Shown here: piece by piece, positions 56,162 to 64,000 of the stretch | Layout: each line of letters opens with the position of its first letter | Position numbering within the stretch: position 1 is the first letter of the stretch | Origin: Sandaracinaceae bacterium | Lineage (GTDB): Bacteria > Myxococcota_A > Polyangia > Polyangiales > Sandaracinaceae | Direction of reading: 5' to 3' | DNA: 64,000 nt | Assembly: GCA_019637095.1 (NCBI GenBank) | Contig: JAHBWG010000002.1 | Span: forward strand, 1 to 64,000 | The notes under the pieces: model-generated | What the model was told of the DNA's origin: nothing | The model's input: only the letters and a program-made list of their open reading frames with translations | Database searches by the model: none | Made by a program: the position numbers and the translations under genes

Positions 56162-57046
56162 TCAGCGCCCGAGCGTCTCCGCCTCGCACCACGCCCCGCC
56201 GAGGGGCTCGCCGGTGAACCAGGTGCGCTGCCGCCGCGTGTAGATCCGGGTCGCCTTGTACGCGAGCCGCGCCGCTTCCTCGAGGGACACCTCCCCTTCG
56301 ACGTGCGCGAGCAGCTGTCGGTAGCCGACGCTGTGGAGGGGGCGGACGTCGCGGCCCCAGCGCGCGACGATCGCGCGCACCTCGTCGACCCAGCCGGCGG
56401 CGATCATCGCGTCGATGCGCGCGCGCAGGCGCGCGTAGAGCTCGGCGCGCGGGCGATCGAGGAGGTACGTCTCGGTCGCATAGCGCGGCGCGCCCTTGGC
56501 GTGCTCCGCGAGGTGCTCGCCGAGCGGTCGCCCCGTCTGCGCGAGGACCTCGAGCGCGCGCACGATGCGGCGCCGGTCGTGGGGGTGGATCTGCGCGGCG
56601 TACCGCGGATCGAGGGGGGCGAGGCGCGCGTGGAGGGCCGCGTCGCCGACGGCCTCGGCCTCCGCCTCGAGGGCGGCGCGCAGCGCGGGGTCGGGCTTGG
56701 GGAGCTCGACGAGCCCGCGGACGAGCGCGCGGAGCCAGAGGCCCGTCCCGCCGACGACGATCGGCAGCCTCCCGCGCGCGAGGATGCCCGCGATCGCGCG
56801 ATCCGCGAGCGCCGCGTAGGTCGCGGCGTCGATCGGCGCGTCGGGGTCGGCGACGTCGATGAGGTGGTGGCGCACCTCGCCGAGCTCGGCGGCGGTCGGC
56901 TTCGCGGAGCCCACGTCGAAGCCTCGGTAGACCTGCACGCTGTCGGCGCCGACCAGCTCGCCGCCGCGCCGGCGGGCGATCGCGATCGCGGCCGCGGTCT
57001 TGCCGGCCGCGGTGACGCCCGCGACGACGACGATCCGCGCGCTCAT
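56162..57046 (-). CDS. miaA: tRNA dimethylallyltransferase
   Basis: A 294-residue enzyme adding a dimethylallyl group to A37 of tRNAs reading U-starting codons. The P-loop is GVTAAGKT, a variant of the usual GPTASGKT. DSVQVYRGFDVGSAKPTAAE, the GGTGLWLRAL motif and DPRYAAQIHPHDRRRIVRAL follow as expected, and KATRIYTRRQRTWF closes the catalytic domain. Start overlaps the mutL stop (ATGA). mutL-miaA pairing is common in bacteria. Confidence 0.96.
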   Translation of the reverse strand: MSARIVVVAGVTAAGKTAAAIAIARRRGGELVGADSVQVYRGFDVGSAKPTAAELGEVRHHLIDVADPDAPIDAATYAALADRAIAGILARGRLPIVVGGTGLWLRALVRGLVELPKPDPALRAALEAEAEAVGDAALHARLAPLDPRYAAQIHPHDRRRIVRALEVLAQTGRPLGEHLAEHAKGAPRYATETYLLDRPRAELYARLRARIDAMIAAGWVDEVRAIVARWGRDVRPLHSVGYRQLLAHVEGEVSLEEAARLAYKATRIYTRRQRTWFTGEPLGGAWCEAETLGR

Positions 57047-58818
57047 CGCCCGAGCCGGCGCGTGAGCTCCCCGAAGCTCACGGAGTAGACGACGGGGCGC
57101 CCGTGCGGGCAGTGCCCGCCGAAGTCCGTGATCGCGTCGAGCGCGCGCAACAGCGCGCGGCACTCGTCGACGGAGAGCGGGTCGCCCGCGCGGATCGCGC
57201 CGTGGCAGGCCATCGTCGCGAGCGCCATGTCGACCGCGTCGCCGAACGCGCGATCACCCGCGCGCGTCAGCTCGGCGAGGACGTCGTGGAGGAGGCGCGC
57301 GGGCGGCGCGCGCGAGACGACGGCGGGCACGCCGCGCACGGCCACGGTCGCCGGCCCGATCGGCGCGACGTCGAGGCCCAGGGCGAGGAGGTCCTCGCGG
57401 CGCTCGTCGCACACGACGGCCTCCGCCTCGGTGACCTCGACGCGCTCGGGGATGAGCAGCCGTTGGATCGCGACCTCGCGCGCCAGGTAGCCGCGGCGCA
57501 GACCGTCGAAGCGGATCCGCTCGTCGGCCGCGTGCTGATCGAGCACGTGCAGCCCGTCGCGCCCCTCGCACACGATCAGCATCTTGCGCACCTGCCCGAG
57601 CACGCGCAGCGAGGCGAAGAAGCCCTGCTCCGTGAGGAGCGGCGCGTCGTTCACGTACCCGACGGGCGCCGCCGGCGTGTACGGGCGCGGCTCGGCGGCG
57701 GCGGCGAGGCCCCACGGGTCGGGCTCCGGCGGGCCCGCCTCGGGTGCCGGCGAGGCGGGTGCCGCGGGCGGCGCGCCGCCGAGCCGGTCCGCCCAGAAGC
57801 CCGCGCCGCGGCCGGCGGGCCCGCTCCACGCCGAGGTGCCGAGCCCGCGCGCGAGCACGCGCGTGATCGCGTCGAGCACCTCGCGCCCGCGCGCGAAGCG
57901 CACCTCGGCCTTCTGCGGGTGGACGTTCACGTCGACCTCCGCCGGATCGATCGCGACGTGCACGACGCCGACGGGGTAGCGGCCCGGCGGAAGCACCGAG
58001 CCGTAGGCGAAGGCGACGGCGCGCGAGAGCGCGCGATCGCGCACGTGCCGGCCGTTGACGAAGAGGTGCAGGCCGCCCGCGCCCGCGCGGGCCGTCTCGG
58101 GCGCCCCGAGCATCGCCTCGACGCGGACGCCCTCGCGCTCGCCCTCGATCGCGTCGAGGCGCCCGCCGCCGCCGGCGACGAGGCGCGCCCGCTCCGCGCG
58201 CGAGGCCGCGGGCAGGAGCTCGAGGCCGCGCCGTCCGTCGCGCACGAGCGTGAAACGGATCGCCGGGTTGGCGAGCGCGGCCGCGCGCACGACCTCGGTC
58301 ACCCGCGCGCTCTCCGTCCCGGGGGACTTCAGGAACTTCAGGCGCGCGGGCACGTTGTAGAAGAGCTCGCGCACGCGCACCGCGGTCCCGGGCGCGCAGC
58401 CGATCGGCTCGATCGCGGGCGCCGCGCCTCCGTCGACCCGCACGCGCGTGCCCTCGACCGCGTCGCGCTCGCGCGTCGTCAGCTCGAAGCGGCTCACCGA
58501 CGCGATGGAGGGGATCGCCTCGCCGCGGAAGCCCAGCGTGCCGATGCGCGCGAGATCCTCGAGACAACGGATCTTGCTCGTCGCGTGGCGCCGGATCGCG
58601 AGGGTGGCGTCCTCTCGGCTCATCCCGTGGCCGTCGTCGACCACGGTGATGGCGGCGATCCCTCCCGCCGCGATCTCGATCGAGATGGACGAGGCGCCCG
58701 CGTCGATCGCGTTCTCGACCAGCTCCTTGACCACGCTCTCGGGGCGCTCGACCACCTCGCCCGCCGCGATCTGATCGGCGAGCGCGTCGGGAAGGACGCG
58801 GATCCGGGGGCTGCTCAC
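57043..58818 (-). CDS. mutL: DNA mismatch repair protein MutL
   Basis: A 591-residue protein from GTG 58818. N-terminal GHKL motifs: ELVENAIDAGA, VVDDGHGMSREDA and GTLGFRGEALP-like GFRGEAIPSIASV. NVHPQKAEVRF ends the ATPase half. A Pro/Ala linker (about 345-390) follows. The C-terminal endonuclease-type motif is present as DQHAADERIRFD, with Asp where the second Glu of DQHAx2Ex4E usually is, plus ACHGAI and CPHGRP. It is probably a nicking MutL as in bacteria without Dam. It is co-transcribed with miaA. Confidence 0.96.
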   Translation of the reverse strand: MSSPRIRVLPDALADQIAAGEVVERPESVVKELVENAIDAGASSISIEIAAGGIAAITVVDDGHGMSREDATLAIRRHATSKIRCLEDLARIGTLGFRGEAIPSIASVSRFELTTRERDAVEGTRVRVDGGAAPAIEPIGCAPGTAVRVRELFYNVPARLKFLKSPGTESARVTEVVRAAALANPAIRFTLVRDGRRGLELLPAASRAERARLVAGGGGRLDAIEGEREGVRVEAMLGAPETARAGAGGLHLFVNGRHVRDRALSRAVAFAYGSVLPPGRYPVGVVHVAIDPAEVDVNVHPQKAEVRFARGREVLDAITRVLARGLGTSAWSGPAGRGAGFWADRLGGAPPAAPASPAPEAGPPEPDPWGLAAAAEPRPYTPAAPVGYVNDAPLLTEQGFFASLRVLGQVRKMLIVCEGRDGLHVLDQHAADERIRFDGLRRGYLAREVAIQRLLIPERVEVTEAEAVVCDERREDLLALGLDVAPIGPATVAVRGVPAVVSRAPPARLLHDVLAELTRAGDRAFGDAVDMALATMACHGAIRAGDPLSVDECRALLRALDAITDFGGHCPHGRPVVYSVSFGELTRRLGR

Positions 58819-58971
58819 CCGGGGACGGGTACCAGAGAGGCCGGGTCGCCGTCGAGCCGGCGTGCTCGCTTGCGGTGCCCGGGCGCGCCCCGTTACGATC
58901 CGGCGTCGCCCTCGGCCCGACGCGCCGGTGCGCGACGCGCCAGCGCGGCAGGCCCCCTCCACGCCATCCCG

Positions 58972-60636
<1,665 letters not shown>

Positions 60637-60660
60637 CTGCTCGGGTCGTGGCGCCGCGTC

Positions 60661-61932
60661 TCAGGTGAGGACGAAGTAGGCGACCATCGCCACGTAGATG
60701 GGCAGCAGCGTGAGCACCGCGCGCGCGGCGAAGCCGAAGAACGACGGCATCGAGTAGCCGACCTCCTCCGCGATCGCCTTGACCATGAAGTTCGGGCCGT
60801 TGCCGATGTACGTGTTGGCGCCCATGAACACGGCGGCGGTGCTGATCGCGAGGAGGAACACCTCCGGCACCGTGCCGTCGGTCAGCGTGATCACCGCGCC
60901 GGGCGTGTCCGCGAGGTCCAGGCCCATCGCGGTCGCGAGGAAGGTGAGGTAGGTCGGCGCGTTGTCGAGCACCGACGAGAGCCCGCCCGTCACGAGGAAG
61001 AACTGCCACGGCGCGTCGAGGCCGAGCTCCGAGCCGCGCGCCTCGAGCAGCGCGAGCGCGGGGACCATCGTCACGAAGATGCCCGCGAAGAGGATCGCGA
61101 CCTCGACGATCGGCCCGTAGGTGAAGCCGTTCGCGGCGCGCGCCGGGCGCGGCCCGAGGACCACGCTCGCGACCGCGAGGCCCACCATGATCAGCTCGCG
61201 CCACGGCGTCGGCAGGAAGATCGCGCCGATGACGCCGAGCAAGAGCGGCACGTTGATCCACCCGGAGATCCGCAAGGGGACTTGCTCCGAGGCGTCGCGC
61301 GCGATGTCGGCCGCCTCCTCGCGCGCGTAGGCGCGGCGATCGAGCGCGTAGAAGAGCCCGACGAGGTAGGTCACCGCGCCGAGCCACATCGGCCACATCG
61401 AGAGCGTCCAGGCGAACGGGACGCCGCGCAGGTAGCCGAGGAAGAGCGGCGGGTCCCCCATCGGCGTCAGCAGGCCGCCGCAGTTCGAGACGATCAGGAT
61501 GAAGAAGAACGGCAGGTGGGCGACGTTCTTGCGCTGCTTGTTGGTGCGCAGCAGCACGCGCACGAGGAGCATGCTCGCGCCCGTCGTCCCGATCAGGTTC
61601 GCGAGCACCGCGCCGAGCGCGAGGATGATCGCGTTGGTGCGCGGCGTCGCTTCGAGGTCGCCGCTGACGTGGATGCCGCCGGCGATGACGTACAGCGAGC
61701 CGAGCAGGGCGAGGAACGAGACGTACTCGTGCCCGCTGTGCAGGAGCCCCTCGTGGTAGACGACGGCGAGGTAGATCGCGATCGGGGACGCGACGATCGC
61801 CGTGAAGATCGCACGGTTCCGGTTGCTCTCCCAGAAGTGATGGGCGGCGAGCGGGAGGATCGCGATCCCGAGCAACATCACCGCGAACGGGATGACCGCC
61901 CACAGCGGGACCGTCTCGCCGAAGTGCTCCAT
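60661..61932 (-). CDS. NhaD/ArsB-superfamily sodium:proton antiporter-like protein
   Basis: A 423-residue transporter with about eleven membrane helices. Ion-transporter superfamily signatures are LANLIGTTGASMLLVRVLLR, FFFILIVSNCGGLLTPMGDP and LSSVLDNAPTYLTFL, with GANTYIGNGPNFMVKAIAEE near the end. The paired GTT/SNCGG and DNAPTY re-entrant loops are typical. Ion specificity is not proven; sodium/proton exchange is the family expectation. It stands alone between a kinase and the Cys-rich protein gene. Confidence 0.88.
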   Translation of the reverse strand: MEHFGETVPLWAVIPFAVMLLGIAILPLAAHHFWESNRNRAIFTAIVASPIAIYLAVVYHEGLLHSGHEYVSFLALLGSLYVIAGGIHVSGDLEATPRTNAIILALGAVLANLIGTTGASMLLVRVLLRTNKQRKNVAHLPFFFILIVSNCGGLLTPMGDPPLFLGYLRGVPFAWTLSMWPMWLGAVTYLVGLFYALDRRAYAREEAADIARDASEQVPLRISGWINVPLLLGVIGAIFLPTPWRELIMVGLAVASVVLGPRPARAANGFTYGPIVEVAILFAGIFVTMVPALALLEARGSELGLDAPWQFFLVTGGLSSVLDNAPTYLTFLATAMGLDLADTPGAVITLTDGTVPEVFLLAISTAAVFMGANTYIGNGPNFMVKAIAEEVGYSMPSFFGFAARAVLTLLPIYVAMVAYFVLT

Positions 61933-62004
61933 GCGCGCGCCCTGCTACTACGCGGGCCCGTCCCACGCAAGGGAGGGCTCGCGGTGGTGTCCGGGCGCGA
62001 GGTG

Positions 62005-64000
62005 TCAGCAGCTCGCCGCGCAGCCGACGCCGGGGCAGCACACGTCCGAGCCGGTGCACGCCGGGCCGTCGTTGCACTCGCACGTGCCCCCGTCGCAGGT
62101 CTCCCCCATCCGGCAGCTCATCCCGCACCCACGGCAGTGCGCCGGGTCGCTGCCGCCGACGTCCTGGCAGCCCATGGACCCGCAGCACGTGTTGCCGCCC
62201 GTGCACGCCGGGCCGCCGTTGCACTGGCACGTGCCGGCGTTGCACGTCTCGTTCGTGCCGCAGGGCATGCCGCAGCCGCGGCAGTGGGCCGGGTCGCTGC
62301 CGCGCACGTCCTGGCAGCCGAGCGCGCCGCAGCAGTCCGGGGTCGCGCCGGTGCACGCGGGGCCGCCGCCCATCCCCCCGCTCGCGGGGCCGCAGCGACA
62401 CTGGCGCGTGCTGCACGTCTCGGGCATCCCGTCGCCGCCCGATCCGCACGCGATCCCGCAGCCGCCGCAGTGCGCGGGGTCGTTGTTCAGGTTGCGGCAC
62501 CCGTCGCCGCCGCAGCAGGTCTGGCCGCCGCCGCAAGCGACGCCGCCGCAGCTGCACATGCTCATGGAGCACGTGGCGCCGTCGGCGCACATCATCCCGC
62601 ACATGCCGCAGTGGTTGTTGTCGTTCGTGAGGTTCCGGCAGCCGACGCCGGGGCAGCACGTGGTCCCGGGGCAGGCCGTGCCGCCGCCGACGGTGCCCAT
62701 CGTCGTGTTGCAGATGCAGCGCCCGCCGCTGCACGTCTGGCCGGGGCCGCAGCTGATCCCGCAGCCGCCGCAGTTGTTCGCGTCGGTCTGGGTGTTGACG
62801 CAGTCTCCGCTCCCGGGGCAGCACGTCTGACCCACCGCGCACGCGCGGCCCGTCCCGACCACGCCGGTGACGCCGCCGCACCGGCACGCCCCGCTCGCGC
62901 ACGTCTCGCTCGCCTGGCACATCACGCCACAGCCGCCGCAGTGGGAGGTGTCGGTCCCGAGCGTGTTGCGGCAGCCCGCGGCGCCGCAACACACGTTGCC
63001 CCCCATGCAGCGCGGCCCGCCGTTGCAGAGGCAGTTGCCCGTCGTACAGGTCTCGCCCGACCCGCACGCGTTGCCGCACATGCCGCAGTTCATGAGGTTG
63101 CCGTTCAGGTTCACGCAGCCGCCCGTGCCGGGGCAGCAGCTGTTGGCGCCCGTGCACCGCGCCGCGCCGCCGCAACGGCAATTCCACGGCCCCGTCCCGA
63201 AGCAGGTCTCGTTCGTCCGGCACGCGTCGCCGCAGTCCGAGCAGTCCGCCGTGGTCCCGAGCGTCCGGCAGGTGCCGGTGCAGCAGCGCTGGCCGGGGCA
63301 CGCCGTGCCCCCGCCGACCGATCCGGTGGCACCGGTGCCGCAGGCGCAGGCGCCGCTCGGGTTGCACGACTCGTTGACGCCGCACGACACGCTGCACGCG
63401 CCGCAGTTCGAGGTGGAGAAGGCCACCTCGCAGTAGGGCGAGCCCGGGGCGCAGTCGAGCCGGCCCGCGTTGCACGAGCACGCGCGCGCCGTGCACGTCG
63501 CGTTGCTCCCGCAGTTGTTCCCGCAGGCGCCGCAGTTCGCGTTGGTGTCGATGTTGGTCTCGCAGCCGTCGGCCGGGTTGCCGTTGCAGTCGGCCCACCC
63601 GTCGTTGCAGGTCTGGATGACGCAGCGGCCGCTCGCGTTGCAGCGCGGCGTCGCGTTCGGGAGGTTGCAGCGGTCGCCGCACGACGCGCAGTTCATCACG
63701 GTGCCGAGCGGCGTCTCGCAGCCGTCCGCCGGGTTGCCGTTGCAGTCGGCGAGGTTCGCGCCGCAGGTGGCGATCTCGCAGCGGCGGTTCATGCAGGTCG
63801 CCGTCGCGCCCGCGAGGCTGCACGTCATCCCGCAGCCGTTGCAGTGGGTCAGCGAGCGCAGGTTCCCCTCGCAGCCGTTGCCGGGGAGGCCGTCGCAGTC
63901 GTCCCAGTCGGTGGCGCACGTCTCGACGAGGCACGTGCCGCCGACGCACTGGCCCGTCGCGTTCGCGGGCGAGCAGCGCCGGCCGCAGCGGCCGCAGTGC
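62005..64000 (-). CDS. Giant Cys-rich repeat protein (partial, N-terminus off the right edge)
   Basis: The frame is open to the window edge, so the visible 664 residues are only the C-terminal part. The ATG at 63828 is internal. Two repeat types are seen. Near the N-terminal side are modules with ADCNGNPADGCET and CGxCGxxC, each about 45 residues. Then come about nine modules of roughly 40 residues with CCPGxGCxNL and HCGGCGxxCxxGxxC. Every module holds many cysteines, so the protein is presumably a disulfide-rich secreted or surface protein. No catalytic domain or anchor is visible in the present part. Confidence 0.85.
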   Translation of the reverse strand, partial: HCGRCGRRCSPANATGQCVGGTCLVETCATDWDDCDGLPGNGCEGNLRSLTHCNGCGMTCSLAGATATCMNRRCEIATCGANLADCNGNPADGCETPLGTVMNCASCGDRCNLPNATPRCNASGRCVIQTCNDGWADCNGNPADGCETNIDTNANCGACGNNCGSNATCTARACSCNAGRLDCAPGSPYCEVAFSTSNCGACSVSCGVNESCNPSGACACGTGATGSVGGGTACPGQRCCTGTCRTLGTTADCSDCGDACRTNETCFGTGPWNCRCGGAARCTGANSCCPGTGGCVNLNGNLMNCGMCGNACGSGETCTTGNCLCNGGPRCMGGNVCCGAAGCRNTLGTDTSHCGGCGVMCQASETCASGACRCGGVTGVVGTGRACAVGQTCCPGSGDCVNTQTDANNCGGCGISCGPGQTCSGGRCICNTTMGTVGGGTACPGTTCCPGVGCRNLTNDNNHCGMCGMMCADGATCSMSMCSCGGVACGGGQTCCGGDGCRNLNNDPAHCGGCGIACGSGGDGMPETCSTRQCRCGPASGGMGGGPACTGATPDCCGALGCQDVRGSDPAHCRGCGMPCGTNETCNAGTCQCNGGPACTGGNTCCGSMGCQDVGGSDPAHCRGCGMSCRMGETCDGGTCECNDGPACTGSDVCCPGVGCAASC

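Overview
The window is very GC-rich, with long spurious open frames on every strand. It carries the gene styles of a predatory or soil-type Myxococcota, probably Polyangia and Sandaracinus-like. The signs are five membrane-anchored eukaryote-type Ser/Thr kinases with PEGA, zinc-ribbon or low-complexity tails, FHA-domain proteins, an FHA-sigma54 activator, and lipoproteins with Asp/Ala-rich linkers or Cys-rich repeats. This placement is inference from gene content; no rRNA, tRNA, CRISPR array or insertion sequence was seen. Coding density is high and no stretch over 300 bases lacks a gene. Both ends cut through genes.

Layout. 1-8.6 kb: a leftward run of C39-like peptidase, ATP-grasp/GCS2 fusion amidoligase, VanW protein and a TPR protein, with a divergent N-formylglutamate amidohydrolase. 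This is a probable peptide or amide metabolite pathway. 8.6-13.2 kb: a kinase, an unusual SDR with a zinc-ribbon N-terminus, and a Cys-rich lipoprotein. 13.3-19.1 kb: a selenobiotic-type radical SAM maturase, a CE2-type esterase lipoprotein, a TetR-radical SAM-membrane protein operon and heme A synthase. 19.2-28 kb: a complete class I (ATP-dependent) benzoyl-CoA reductase operon (had-oah-dch-bcrC-bcrB-bcrA-bcrD) plus a hemerythrin, with a GNAT gene divergent from it. This is the most striking block.

28-41 kb: two more kinases, an FHA/TPR membrane protein, a CheY-like regulator, an RDD/SpoIIM pair, a lipoprotein amine oxidase and a large lipoprotein esterase. 41-46.6 kb: DUF4234 and DUF2752 membrane proteins, then leftward gcvT-gcvH-gcvPA followed by an acyl-CoA carboxylase beta subunit. 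46.7-48.5 kb: a small membrane protein and an FHA-sigma54 activator whose ribosome site lies in a hairpin. 48.5-55.7 kb: a tightly overlapping leftward operon of AcpH-like protein, kinase, UPF0104 flippase-like protein, DUF2723 glycosyltransferase-like protein, acyltransferase and GT2. 55.7-64 kb: mutL-miaA, a zinc-ribbon kinase, a NhaD/ArsB-type antiporter and the C-terminal part of a Cys-rich repeat protein.

How the genes work together. The Bcr operon encodes the core anaerobic dearomatisation route: benzoyl-CoA to cyclohexadienoyl-CoA, then hydration, oxidation and ring opening. Benzoate-CoA ligase, ferredoxin and ferredoxin reductase would have to lie elsewhere. Two FNR-like palindromes lie just upstream of the radical SAM gene and of ctaA. 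Together with the hemerythrin they suggest that this chromosome section responds to oxygen, but that is inference.
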